A stretch of DNA of 19,952 bases from Bacillota bacterium (GTDB lineage Bacteria; Bacillota; Clostridia; Oscillospirales; Ruminococcaceae). The translations under genes were made by a program, and so were the position numbers. Below, piece after piece: positions 1-7,399 of the stretch. The stretch spans positions 1 to 19,952 of the forward strand of contig JAEZCT010000018.1 in the NCBI GenBank assembly GCA_023433405.1, read 5' to 3'. Every line of letters begins with the position of its first letter. The stretch's first letter is position 1. Under the pieces are notes generated by a model. That model made no database searches, was not told where the DNA came from, and saw only the letters and a program-made list of their open reading frames with translations.

Positions 1-2
1 AC

Positions 3-509
3 AGCAACCGGCGATTATTCCGCTACTGCTGGTATTGGCTCAAAAATCAGGTGACGGGTTTCCCGTTTGCAAAATACCAGCCCTTACGCTGCGTAGAGGA
101 CATCGCCGTATTTTACAAGCACCGTCCTATATACAATCCGCAGGGGCTTGTTGAGCTGCCGGAGCCGGAGACGCACACCAAACGGCTCAAGGAGGACAGC
201 GTTTACAAGGCCGACTCCCTGAGCGGGCAGTACATTGTGCGGTTTAAAAACTACCCGCGCCAGACACTGCAATTTGCGTGCGAACGCGGTCTGCACCCAA
301 CACAAAAGCCCGTCGCGCTGTTTGAGTATTTAATACGCACCTACACCAACAAGAGTGACCTGGTGCTGGATAACTGCATAGGCAGCGGCACCACGGCGGT
401 GGCCTGCATCAATACAGGGCGTGATTATGTGGGGTTTGAGATAACCCAAGAGTATTTTGACATAGCCATAGAGCGGGCCGCGCGGGCAAAGCAAAGGCGC
501 GGAGGTTAA
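3..509 (+). CDS. DNA methyltransferase (N4/N6 amino-type, beta class), 3' part
   Basis: The reading frame is open from base 3, so the gene begins before the window; the GTG at 51 lies inside the protein and is not the start. The visible part is the C-terminal end of an N6_N4_Mtase-type enzyme that moves a methyl group from S-adenosylmethionine to an adenine or cytosine amino group. The signature HPTQKP is followed by VLDNCIGSGTTAVA, the SAM-binding FxGxGTT-type motif. Motif I at the C-terminal end is the beta-class order; the catalytic (D/N/S)PP(Y/W) motif would lie upstream and is not visible. It ends at a TAA inside a bidirectional hairpin and faces hicB. Phage-borne solitary methyltransferases commonly protect DNA from restriction or mark it for packaging; which applies here is not visible. 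Family confidence is high, specificity unknown. Confidence 0.88.
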   Translation, partial: SNRRLFRYCWYWLKNQVTGFPFAKYQPLRCVEDIAVFYKHRPIYNPQGLVELPEPETHTKRLKEDSVYKADSLSGQYIVRFKNYPRQTLQFACERGLHPTQKPVALFEYLIRTYTNKSDLVLDNCIGSGTTAVACINTGRDYVGFEITQEYFDIAIERAARAKQRRGG

Positions 510-523
510 CCCCCGCGCTTTCT
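493..523. terminator. Bidirectional terminator between methyltransferase and hicB
   Basis: The stem GCGCGG (497-502) pairs with CCGCGC (513-518). It is extended inward by GG/CC past one mismatch to a TTAA loop that contains the methyltransferase stop, and outward by AAG/TTT. A short T-rich run follows on each strand. It lies exactly between two convergent genes, where a shared terminator is expected. The T tract is short, so efficiency may be modest. Confidence 0.6.
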
Positions 524-524
524 G

Positions 525-920
525 CTATCGATTAATATGCAAATAGTCCTTAAGCCCTTCCTGCAAAATCTGCGAAAACGGAGCGTTTGCTTTTTCTGCC
601 TGCGCATTGAGCCATTGCGGAATAGAAAGGGTTTTCTTTACCGCCCGGGTGTCATTTTCGCGGCGGTAGCGGTCGGTATCTGCCAGGACAAGGCTTATTG
701 TACCGCCATCCGATACGGCGATATCCTGTGCGCGGCTTGCGGGCGGGATAGCCTCATCCTTGTTTTCCGCGTCCCACAACCACATTTCCGCCGCATCCTG
801 TGCCATAGCCAGTGCGTCGGGGAGGTCAGTGCCAAAGGTAACGCAGCCGGGCAGGTCAGGCACGCGCACCTGATAGCCTTCATCCGTTTGGTTAAGGATA
901 ACGGGATAAACATATTTCAT
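525..920 (-). CDS. hicB: HicB-family antitoxin
   Basis: Antitoxin of a type II HicAB system; it binds and neutralises the HicA mRNA nuclease and normally represses its own operon. The N-terminal ~50 residues carry the HicB partial RNase-H-like fold, with YPVILNQTDEGYQVRVPDLP and a following GC-T-G segment. The C-terminal ~45 residues (from about RAVKKTLSIPQWL to QILQEGLKDYL) look like a ribbon-helix-helix or short helical DNA-binding segment, so this is the longer HicB class. The start is an ATG preceded by AAAGGAGG at good spacing. It lies 43 bases downstream of hicA on the same strand, the usual toxin-first order, and the pair runs against the phage late genes. It probably serves as a prophage-stabilising or anti-phage cargo gene; that role is inferred. 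Confidence 0.9.
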   Translation of the reverse strand: MKYVYPVILNQTDEGYQVRVPDLPGCVTFGTDLPDALAMAQDAAEMWLWDAENKDEAIPPASRAQDIAVSDGGTISLVLADTDRYRRENDTRAVKKTLSIPQWLNAQAEKANAPFSQILQEGLKDYLHINR

Positions 921-963
921 GACATTTCCTCCTTTATAGATAAACCCGGGGAAGAAGGGGGGG

Positions 964-1149
964 TTATTTCAGCCCCGCTTCTTTCAGGATTGCTTCCACC
1001 GTTCCTTTCGGGATATCGCCCTTATGGCGAGGTATTGGTATTTTCTTACCGGGGTACATGGGGTTATCGGTTGCCAAGCTGTGTCTTGAGCCTTCGGTTA
1101 TCTTCCACCCCGCTTTCTTTAGCGTGTTCTTGATTTCGCGTTCTGTCAT
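964..1149 (-). CDS. hicA: HicA-family mRNA interferase toxin
   Basis: Small (61 residues) HicA-type toxin that cleaves mRNA and tmRNA when not held by HicB. It is one double-stranded-RNA-binding-like fold: an N-terminal helix (TEREIKNTLKKAGW) followed by beta strands with the catalytic histidine in EGSRHSLATD, then KIPIPRHKGDIPKGT, which matches the family C-terminal pattern. I place the start at the ATG at 1149, because AGGGGTGAGG sits just before it; an in-frame GTG at 1158 would add three residues but overlaps that ribosome site. The leader from the predicted transcription start is only about a dozen bases. It is the first gene of the operon, ahead of hicB, and is driven by the promoter at 1170-1198. 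Confidence 0.9.
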   Translation of the reverse strand: MTEREIKNTLKKAGWKITEGSRHSLATDNPMYPGKKIPIPRHKGDIPKGTVEAILKEAGLK

Positions 1150-1169
1150 TTCCCTCACCCCTTAATACT

Positions 1170-1198
1170 ATTATATACGTAATATTACGTATTGTCAA
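1170..1198 (-). promoter_or_regulatory. Consensus sigma-A promoter of hicAB
   Basis: Reading the reverse strand, TTGACA (1198-1193) is followed by a spacer of exactly 17 bases (1192-1176) and then TATAAT (1175-1170). Both hexamers are perfect vegetative consensus. The expected start is near 1163, directly before the hicA ribosome site. A promoter this strong needs tight repression, which fits the palindrome filling the spacer. Confidence 0.85.
1175..1192. promoter_or_regulatory. 18-bp perfect palindrome, probable HicB/HicAB operator
   Basis: ATACGTAATATTACGTAT is a perfect 18-base palindrome. It fills the whole spacer of the hicAB promoter and its last base is the first T of the -10 hexamer, so a bound protein would exclude RNA polymerase. 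HicB proteins with a DNA-binding tail are known to repress their own operon through palindromes at the promoter. That this palindrome is the HicB site is inferred from its position. Confidence 0.72.
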
Positions 1199-1216
1199 TA
1201 GGGTTTGGGAATTTAG

Positions 1217-1236
1217 TTTTGCATTCAAATGCAAAA
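1217..1236. repeat. 20-bp inverted repeat upstream of the late gene cluster
   Basis: TTTTGCATTcaAATGCAAAA: 9-bp arms around two bases. It lies just before the AAAGGAG ribosome site of the small ORF at 1254 and on the other side of the hicAB promoter. It could be an operator or an mRNA leader hairpin; no T-run follows, so it is not a standard terminator. Function unknown. Confidence 0.45.
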
Positions 1237-1253
1237 GAAAGGAGAGGCACCGC

Positions 1254-1421
1254 ATGTTTAAATTATTCAGTCGCCAGACTGACAAAGCGACCCAACCCAT
1301 CCGCAATGACCGCGAGGGCGAATACACCGCGCTGGTCAGCTATGTGGAGCAGCTCGTCGGTCATGGCCTCCAGCCGTACGAGGAAAACATCCTCATTGCG
1401 CTGGCGACACACGGCAAGTAA
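1254..1421 (+). CDS. Small unknown protein (55 residues), first ORF of the late cluster
   Basis: An ATG with AAAGGAG ten bases upstream opens a 55-residue frame ending in TAA. I do not recognise a family. The N-terminus (MFKLFSRQTDKATQ) is basic and polar. The rest (from GEYTALVSYVEQLVGHG to PYEENILIALATHGK) looks like two amphipathic helices with no cysteines or membrane segment. It lies 20 bases before the HNH gene on the same strand and each has its own good ribosome site, so the two are probably co-transcribed. Similar short ORFs are common next to HNH and terminase genes of Clostridia prophages. A packaging or regulatory role is only a guess from position. Confidence 0.6.
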   Translation: MFKLFSRQTDKATQPIRNDREGEYTALVSYVEQLVGHGLQPYEENILIALATHGK

Positions 1422-1441
1422 ACACAGCAAAGGAGCAGCCA

Positions 1442-1789
1442 ATGCCACACAAGATACCCCGCCCCTGCCGCGCGCACCTCTGCCCCAATACAACAGATAA
1501 GCATAACGGTTATTGTCCCGAGCACCAGAGCCTTGCCGGAGACCGCCGAGCCAGTGCAAGCCGCCGGGGGTATGACCGTCGGTGGTCGGCGTTCCGGCTG
1601 CGGTATCTGGCAGATAACCCGCTATGCATGGATTGCCTTGCGGGGATTGGCGCGACGCCGCCAGCAGCCGCAGCCGAGGTGCATCACATTCGCAAGCTGG
1701 CAGACTACCCAAACCTAAAGTACACAAACACCAATCTGATGGCCTTATGCCATCAATGCCATTCCAGACGCACCGCCCGGGGCGAGTAA
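1442..1789 (+). CDS. Phage HNH endonuclease, packaging-associated
   Basis: 115-residue HNH nuclease. Two zinc-type CxxC pairs (PLCMDC at about 61-65 and ALCHQC at about 101-106) frame the HNH core: EVHHIRKLADYP with the catalytic histidine pair near 81-82, then TNTNLMALCHQCHSRR with the N and final H. A third cysteine-rich segment lies near the N-terminus (PCRAHLC). AAAGGAG precedes the ATG. In many cos-type phages an HNH protein is coded beside terS/terL and is needed together with terminase for cutting at cos. The same arrangement here, with terS starting 118 bases downstream, supports that role. Confidence 0.92.
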   Translation: MPHKIPRPCRAHLCPNTTDKHNGYCPEHQSLAGDRRASASRRGYDRRWSAFRLRYLADNPLCMDCLAGIGATPPAAAAEVHHIRKLADYPNLKYTNTNLMALCHQCHSRRTARGE

Positions 1790-1793
1790 CTTC

Positions 1794-1807
1794 CCCCCCT
1801 AGGGGGG
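1794..1807. other. GC-only palindrome, candidate cos site
   Basis: CCCCCCTAGGGGGG is a perfect 14-base palindrome in the 118-base gap between the HNH gene and terS. It is the strongest symmetric sequence in the packaging region and lies where cos sites of HNH-containing HK97-like phages usually sit. Identification as cos is inferred from position and symmetry only. Confidence 0.4.
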
Positions 1808-1907
1808 CATCCAATCCCTGTGAGCGAGCGGGCGGAGACCGCAGCGGCATACCACACAGGAGAAACTCCCAAAACCAATGATTTTTGAAAAAGCGAGGTG
1901 ACCGAAT

Positions 1908-2477
1908 ATGGCGAGGCCGTCCAAACCGTTAGCCCTTGTGGAAGGGCATCGGACAAAAGATGAAATAAAAACGCGCCGCGATGCGGAAAAATCAATGCTC
2001 ACCGGCGCGCAAATGAAAATCAGTTTTTCGGCGAAAGACCATCCGGCCGCCGCGAAAGAGTTTCGTAGAATTAAAAAATTACTGGCTGAAATTAAAAAAG
2101 ATGACGACCTTTATGCGCAAATTATCTGCACTTATTGCCTCTTGGTGGAGGAATGCGAGCAGATTAAGGACATCAGAAACCAGTTTGTCGAGTCCAAGTA
2201 TGAGCTTGAGCGGGACTACCGGGACGGCTTAACCGGTGATCCTGATACGGACGGAATGAAGGCCTCGGAATACTACCGTCTGCTTGCCAAATTATCTGGA
2301 AGCATCATCGATTGCGATAAACAGCTCATGGCCAAGCGAAAAATGATACTCGACATCTCCAGGGAAAATATCATGACGGTACAGTCTGCGCTGCGCTCTA
2401 TCCCCAAAAAGCCAGAGGAAAAGAAGCCGACCGGGATGGGGGCGTTTATGCAAAAACGGGCAAAGAGTGGTGAGTAG
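1908..2477 (+). CDS. terS: Terminase small subunit (P27 family)
   Basis: 189-residue DNA-recognition subunit of the packaging motor; it binds the phage DNA start site and recruits the large subunit. The N-terminus MARPSKPLALVEGHRTKDEI is typical of P27/Terminase_4 small subunits. The central part is helical and highly charged (KEFRRIKKLLAEIKKDDDLYAQII, then EECEQIKDIRNQF), fitting the oligomerisation region. A GASEYYRLLAKLSGSI-like helix (written KASEYYRLLAKLSGSI here) and a basic lysine-rich tail near 170-189 follow. The start ATG has GAGGTGA upstream. It ends four bases before terL. The first ~1000 bases of this module up to here are more AT-rich than the structural genes that follow. Confidence 0.85.
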   Translation: MARPSKPLALVEGHRTKDEIKTRRDAEKSMLTGAQMKISFSAKDHPAAAKEFRRIKKLLAEIKKDDDLYAQIICTYCLLVEECEQIKDIRNQFVESKYELERDYRDGLTGDPDTDGMKASEYYRLLAKLSGSIIDCDKQLMAKRKMILDISRENIMTVQSALRSIPKKPEEKKPTGMGAFMQKRAKSGE

Positions 2478-2480
2478 CCC

Positions 2481-4061
2481 ATGCCATTTAGCGCACAGCG
2501 CGCCAACGAACCCGTGGATTTTTTGTCGCTCCTGCACCTGACCGATGATTTTTACGGGGAACCCTTTGTACCTCAGGACTGGCAGCGGGAAGTGGTTGAG
2601 GGAGTATATGGAACCATAAACGAGCGCGGTACCCGCCAATATACCTTTGCCTACCTTGAGATACCCAAGAAAAACGGCAAAACTACGATGATTGCGGGGC
2701 TTGGTCTGTATCATCTGGTATGCGACCCGCCCGGCGGTCAGATATATTGCTGTGCGGCCGACCGGGAGCAGGCCTCCCTTGCGTATAACGCCATGCTGCA
2801 AATGATTGAGCAGGATGAGGATTTACAGTCTGCCCTGCAGGTCACCGACAGCAAAAAGATGATTAAGTGCCGGGAAACAGGAACATTTTTGCGCGTCCTT
2901 TCCTCGGAGGCCTACACCAAACACGGCGTTAACCCGACGGTTGTAATCTTTGACGAGCTGCACGCCCAGCCCAACCGCAGTCTGTGGGATGTCATGACCT
3001 TCGGCGCGGGCTCGGCGCGCGAGGAAACCCTTTATTGGATCATCACCACGGCGGGCGACGACCCGGACCGCAAATCAATCGGATGGGAAAAGCACGAATA
3101 CGCCCGCCGCATTATCGCGGGGGAGATCACAGACCCGTACTGGTATGCGCGAATATACGGTGCGCCGGAAAATGCGGATATTTTCGACCCGCAGGTCTGG
3201 TACTCCGCCAATCCGTCGCTGGGGGCAAACCTAAAATACCACAAGATTGAGCAGGAGGCGACAGCAGCAATGAATGACCCGGCGTCCGAAAAGCTGTTTC
3301 GGTGGCTGCGCTTAAACCAGTGGAATAAAAACAAACGCACCGGCTGGCTGCCGCTCACCGCGTGGGACGCGACGCAGGGTGACTGGACGCGGGAGGAGCT
3401 GGCGGGCTGCTTCTGCTACGGAGGGCTTGACCTTGCCACCACATGGGACATGTGCGGCTTTGCCCTTATATTTCCGCCGCAGAAGGGCTTTAAAGATTAC
3501 CGCGTGATTTTTGACGGGTGGATTCCCGAGGACAACATGAAAGAGCGGGTGCGGCGCGATCATGTGCCGTATGACGAATGGGTGCGCAGCGGGTTTATAC
3601 AAGCGACGTCGGGCAACGTCACGGATTATTCCGCGATTAGAACACAGGTGCAGGAGTACGCGAAACGGTACCGCATTAAGGAACTCGGCTACGACAAGTA
3701 CAACGCGACCGAAACAGCACTGATGCTCCAAGCTGCAGGGGTGAAAATGATACCAGTTGACCAGACGATCCTTGGCCTGTCTCCCTCCATGAAGGAATTG
3801 GAGGTACTCTTTAAGGCAAGTGAAACCAATGCAAAGCAGGGCAGCGCGCCGTCCATTACCCATGAAGCGAATCCGGCCGCGCGCTGGTGCTTCGGAAACA
3901 TCAACATTTGCATGGATGGGAAGGAAAATTACATGCCGATCAAAGACAGTAAGTTTGAACGAATCGACATCTTTATCGCTATGGTTATCGCAATGGCGAG
4001 GATGCTGCCACACATGGCGCGGAAGAATGTCTACGCGGAACGCGGGGTGAGGGTAATTTGA
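2481..4061 (+). CDS. terL: Terminase large subunit (Terminase_1 / HK97 type)
   Basis: 526-residue packaging ATPase-nuclease. ATPase domain: Walker A-type IPKKNGKTT near residues 61-69, Walker B VVIFDE near 154-159, and coupling motif ITTAG near 187-191. Nuclease domain (RNase H-like): first acidic residue in GGLDLATTWD near 316, a second patch around GYDKYNATE, and the last in KFERIDIFIAM near the C-terminus. The length is normal for the family and no key motif is missing. It pumps DNA into the prohead through the portal, whose gene overlaps its stop. Its partner terS lies just upstream. Confidence 0.97.
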   Translation: MPFSAQRANEPVDFLSLLHLTDDFYGEPFVPQDWQREVVEGVYGTINERGTRQYTFAYLEIPKKNGKTTMIAGLGLYHLVCDPPGGQIYCCAADREQASLAYNAMLQMIEQDEDLQSALQVTDSKKMIKCRETGTFLRVLSSEAYTKHGVNPTVVIFDELHAQPNRSLWDVMTFGAGSAREETLYWIITTAGDDPDRKSIGWEKHEYARRIIAGEITDPYWYARIYGAPENADIFDPQVWYSANPSLGANLKYHKIEQEATAAMNDPASEKLFRWLRLNQWNKNKRTGWLPLTAWDATQGDWTREELAGCFCYGGLDLATTWDMCGFALIFPPQKGFKDYRVIFDGWIPEDNMKERVRRDHVPYDEWVRSGFIQATSGNVTDYSAIRTQVQEYAKRYRIKELGYDKYNATETALMLQAAGVKMIPVDQTILGLSPSMKELEVLFKASETNAKQGSAPSITHEANPAARWCFGNINICMDGKENYMPIKDSKFERIDIFIAMVIAMARMLPHMARKNVYAERGVRVI

Positions 4062-5311
4062 GCCGTGTAGCAAATTGGTTCCGGGCATTTTTTAAAAACT
4101 TGTCCACGCTGGCAAGACCCAGCCCACAAATCAAAGACGTGCTGGGTAGACTCTTATCCAAAACAGGCATCGCCATCAACCCCAAAAACGCCCTGCAGGT
4201 CACGGCGGTGTTTGCGTGTGTCCGGCTGCTGTCGGAGAGCATCGCATCGCTGCCGCTTTGCCTGTACCGCAAGACCAAAAGCGGCAAAGAAAAGGCCGCC
4301 GACCGCATTGATTACGGGGTGCTGCATGATGTGCCGAACCCCGAAACGGACAGCTTCCAGTTTTGGCAGGCGTTTGTGGCAAACATGCTGATTTACGGGC
4401 GTGGGTACGCCGAGGTGGTACGGGATGCAGGCGGCCGGGTGGTACAGCTTTGGAACATCACCACGCCGTATGTGAGGATAGAGCGCAATAAACAAACGGA
4501 GGAGTTGGAGTATGCGGTTACCGCTCCCAACAAGGATACCTTTACCCTGCGCAAGGAGCAGGTTTTCCGCGTGGATTGGTTTTCCATGGACGCGCTTAAC
4601 GCCTTTCACCCGCTGGAGCTCGCGCAAAATGCCATTGGGTTAAATCTTGCTTCGGAGGAGTTTGCCGCCGCTTATTTTAAAAACGGCGCGCACGTCGGTG
4701 GAATTGTAGAATACCCGGACAGCTTTGACGATGAAGCCGCCGACCGCTTCCGCAAGTCAATGCGGGAAGAATACGCGGGGCTTTCAAATTCCGCGCGGCT
4801 GATGTTTTTAGAGCAGGGAGGCAAGTTCCAAAAGATTACTAATACACCGGAAGAAAGCCAGATGCTTGAAACCCGGCGCTTCCAGGTTACAGAGGCCGCG
4901 CGTTTCTACAACGTGCCGCCCCATATGGTCGGCGACCTGGAGCATGCCACCTTTTCAAACATCGAGCAGATGTCGCTAAACTACGTTATTTACACCTTGC
5001 GCCCATATCTTGTGCGCATTGAGCGGGCAATTACCGCCCAGCTGCTTACTCCGGCAGAGCGGGCGGTCATTTATCCGAAATTCTCCGTCGAGGCGCTTCT
5101 GCGCGGAGATTACAAGTCGCGTATGGACGGCTATGCGCAGGCACGGCAAAATGGCTGGATGAGCGCCAACGACATCCGCGAGTTGGAGGACGACGACAGC
5201 ATCCCGGCGGAGGAGGGCGGCGACGCCTATCTCGCCAACGGAAATCTGCGCTCACTCAAGGAGCTTATGAACGCGTCCGCAGCTTCCACGGGAGGAGGTG
5301 AACAAAAGTGA
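4058..5311 (+). CDS. Portal protein (HK97 family)
   Basis: 417-residue portal subunit; twelve copies form the ring at one capsid vertex through which DNA passes. The segment FACVRLLSESIASLPLCLYR (about 50-69) is the hallmark of HK97-type portals. The central part includes QFWQAFVANMLIYGRGYAEV and the C-terminal part has PPHMVGDLEHATFSNIEQ, also typical. It starts with TTG at 4058, overlapping the terL stop by four bases, with GGGTGAGG upstream; translational coupling is likely. Its own stop overlaps the GTG of the protease gene. Confidence 0.95.
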   Translation: MSRVANWFRAFFKNLSTLARPSPQIKDVLGRLLSKTGIAINPKNALQVTAVFACVRLLSESIASLPLCLYRKTKSGKEKAADRIDYGVLHDVPNPETDSFQFWQAFVANMLIYGRGYAEVVRDAGGRVVQLWNITTPYVRIERNKQTEELEYAVTAPNKDTFTLRKEQVFRVDWFSMDALNAFHPLELAQNAIGLNLASEEFAAAYFKNGAHVGGIVEYPDSFDDEAADRFRKSMREEYAGLSNSARLMFLEQGGKFQKITNTPEESQMLETRRFQVTEAARFYNVPPHMVGDLEHATFSNIEQMSLNYVIYTLRPYLVRIERAITAQLLTPAERAVIYPKFSVEALLRGDYKSRMDGYAQARQNGWMSANDIRELEDDDSIPAEEGGDAYLANGNLRSLKELMNASAASTGGGEQK

Positions 5312-5994
5312 AGGTAGAAATCAAGGGTTACATCGTTTCCAATGATGATAAATGCATCTATGACTATTTCGGGATTGGAGCAACCTGCCCGCAGGATATT
5401 TTAAATGCCATCCATGAAGCAAACAGCGAGACACTGGAGGTTGAGATCACAACCTGCTACGGCGGGGATATCTTTGCGGGCTCATCCATCTACGCCGCTC
5501 TGCGCGGTTATGCGGGAGGGGTGCGGATATCCGTCACCGGCCTTGCCGCGTCAGCTGCGTCGGTTATCGCAATGGCGGGGCAGTCTGAAATGGCACCCAC
5601 CGCCATGATGATGGTACACAGGGTTTCGAGCATTGCAGCGGGCAACTATCACGATATGGAACGCACATCCAACAGCCTCCAGCAGGCCGATAAGGCAATT
5701 GCCGCCGCGTATGTCGCAAAATCCGGCATGGAGGAAAAGGATGCCATAAAGATGATGGACGCAGAAACATGGATTACCGCAAAACAAGCAGTGGAGCTGG
5801 GGTTGGTGGACAGGGTGTCAGAGGCGGCAATCCCCCAGCTTGTCAACGCCTACGGCGGGATGCTGCCCCGCGCGGTGGTGGAAAAGACCCGCGCTATGCT
5901 CGCCGTACAGAAAACGGAGCCACCGAAGGGCCAGCCGGATAAAGCGATCCTGCTGGCGAAAGCCAAGCTGAGTCTGGCCGAGAAGGCCATATAA
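5308..5994 (+). CDS. Head maturation protease, ClpP-like (S14 type)
   Basis: 228-residue serine protease that trims the capsid protein scaffold during prohead maturation. The catalytic triad can be read: Ser in GLAASAAS (about S82), His in MMMVHRVSS (about H104) and Asp in MMDAETW (about D151), followed by the conserved AVELGLVD. The ClpP-like domain ends near residue 170; the last ~60 residues are a charged helical tail. The GTG start overlaps the portal stop (GTGA) and has GGAGGAGGTGA upstream. The capsid gene follows after 24 bases, the normal portal-protease-capsid order. Confidence 0.94.
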   Translation: MKVEIKGYIVSNDDKCIYDYFGIGATCPQDILNAIHEANSETLEVEITTCYGGDIFAGSSIYAALRGYAGGVRISVTGLAASAASVIAMAGQSEMAPTAMMMVHRVSSIAAGNYHDMERTSNSLQQADKAIAAAYVAKSGMEEKDAIKMMDAETWITAKQAVELGLVDRVSEAAIPQLVNAYGGMLPRAVVEKTRAMLAVQKTEPPKGQPDKAILLAKAKLSLAEKAI

Positions 5995-6018
5995 CAAAAA
6001 AGAAAGAGGTAGAAACAC

Positions 6019-7197
6019 ATGACACTGCTGGAAAAGAAGCAGAAACTCGCGGCTCTGATTTCGGACGCGCGGGCAAAGCTCGATGCGGGAGACCTGCAGG
6101 CATACAACAAGATGGACGCCGACATCGATAGCCTGAGCGTGGAGATCAAGGCGGAGGAAAAACAGCTTGAACGGGAGAACGCGCTCGCAGGCATACCGGA
6201 GCCGGCAAAAGGAAAACCTGCTCCCGATGGGGTAAAGGCGACAGACATCGCCGCGTCGCCCGAATACAAGGCGGCATTCTTCAAGGCCGTACGGGGTGGC
6301 AAAAGCAGCCTGAACGACGCCGAAAGGGCGATGCTCCAGAACGTAATGTCGGTGGGCACCGATACGAAGGGTGGTTTTTTGGTGGTGCCTGCGGAGATGG
6401 AAGGCTCCATCCGCGACCTGCTTGCTAGAAACGTCGTAATGCGCAGCCTTGCCACCGTAATCACCGCAACCGCAGAACGCAAAATGCCGTTTGTAACCAG
6501 CTACGGCGCGGCCTCTTGGATTGGAGAGAATGGTACATATCCCAAAATTGACGATGCCTTTGCGGTACAGTCCATTGGCAGCCACAAGCTCGGTAAAATC
6601 ATCCCCGTGTCCGAGGAACTGGTCAACGATATCGACTACGACCTGACAGCGCACATCAACCGCAGCTTTGCCCGTTCCTTCGGGGAAGCCGAGGAGCAGG
6701 CATATTTGACCGGTGACGGCACCGACAAGCCCACCGGGGTGCTGGTAGACGCAGAAACCGGATTGACCACGGCGGCGGCCTCCGCAATTACAGCGGATGA
6801 GCTGCTCGACCTGTACTACGCCCTTAAATCCGGCTACCGCGCCGGCGCGACCTTTTTGCTTGCAGACGGTACCGAAAAGCTGTTGCGCAAGCTCAAAAAC
6901 AGCACCACCGGGGACTATATGTGGCAGCCCGGCCTGACAGCAGGTCAGCCCAACACCCTGCTGGGCAGGCCGGTCAGAACCTCCGACTATATGCCCGCAT
7001 TTGCGGCGGGGGCCAAGGCCGTTGCCTTCGGTGATTTTTCGCAATACACCATCAAGGACACAAGGGGGATGCAAATGCAGGTGCTCGGAGAGCTGTACGC
7101 AGAAAACGGACAGGTAGGCTTTAAGGGCTACGAGCGCACCGACGGCAAGCTGTTAATTCCGGAGGCGGTCAAGCTTCTGGTTGTAAAGGCGGCGTAG
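6019..7197 (+). CDS. Major capsid protein (HK97 gp5 fold)
   Basis: 392-residue HK97-type capsid subunit. Residues ~1-60 are a coiled-coil-like delta/scaffold domain (runs of E, K, L and Q such as KAEEKQLERENALAG). A flexible A/G/P/K linker follows, then the shell domain starting near GTDTKGGFLVVPAEM (~112-126). Cleavage of the delta domain by the upstream protease is expected between about residue 85 and 115; the exact site cannot be read. The shell region includes MPFVTSYGAASWIGENGTYP and KIIPVSEELVND, both typical. AAAGAGG precedes the ATG. It should be the most expressed gene in the head block. Confidence 0.96.
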   Translation: MTLLEKKQKLAALISDARAKLDAGDLQAYNKMDADIDSLSVEIKAEEKQLERENALAGIPEPAKGKPAPDGVKATDIAASPEYKAAFFKAVRGGKSSLNDAERAMLQNVMSVGTDTKGGFLVVPAEMEGSIRDLLARNVVMRSLATVITATAERKMPFVTSYGAASWIGENGTYPKIDDAFAVQSIGSHKLGKIIPVSEELVNDIDYDLTAHINRSFARSFGEAEEQAYLTGDGTDKPTGVLVDAETGLTTAAASAITADELLDLYYALKSGYRAGATFLLADGTEKLLRKLKNSTTGDYMWQPGLTAGQPNTLLGRPVRTSDYMPAFAAGAKAVAFGDFSQYTIKDTRGMQMQVLGELYAENGQVGFKGYERTDGKLLIPEAVKLLVVKAA

Positions 7198-7198
7198 C

Positions 7199-7399
7199 AT
7201 GAAGGTTAATATTTTAAGAAGCTGCGCGGGCGCGGACTTTTCCTTTGCGGCAGGAGACACGGCGGAGTTGAAAAAGGCTGTTGCGGAAGATCTCATCACC
7301 GCCGGATATGCAGAGAGAACGCCAAAAGACACACCCGGTACTGCAATACAGGATAACGGCGGGGAGGGTAGCGACGGAGAGGGGGAAGCCAGTGGTTAA
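7199..7399 (+). CDS. Small protein between capsid and connector genes
   Basis: 66 residues, starting one base after the capsid stop. The first ~40 residues (from MKVNILRSCAGADFSFAAGD through LITAGYAE) resemble the short proteins often found right after HK97-type capsid genes in Firmicutes phages. The last ~25 residues are very rich in G, E, D and S and probably disordered. No catalytic motif is visible. Its end overlaps the next gene by eight bases. A head-decoration or head-completion role is inferred from position only. Confidence 0.65.
   Translation: MKVNILRSCAGADFSFAAGDTAELKKAVAEDLITAGYAERTPKDTPGTAIQDNGGEGSDGEGEASG

Noticed and set aside
537..1133. 198-residue forward ORF across the hicBA region
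   Set aside because: It is the antisense shadow of hicB and hicA, has no family pattern, and the reverse-strand genes have clear motifs, ribosome sites and a promoter.
5818..7074. 418-residue reverse ORF opposite the capsid gene
   Set aside because: Cys/His/Gly-rich nonsense composition, opposite a complete HK97 capsid gene; a byproduct of GC-rich codon use.
7281..7391. N-terminal extension of the connector gene to the ATG at 7281
   Set aside because: It lies within the preceding small gene, lacks a ribosome site and is not family-like; GTG at 7392 with GGAGAGGGGG gives the conserved N-terminus.
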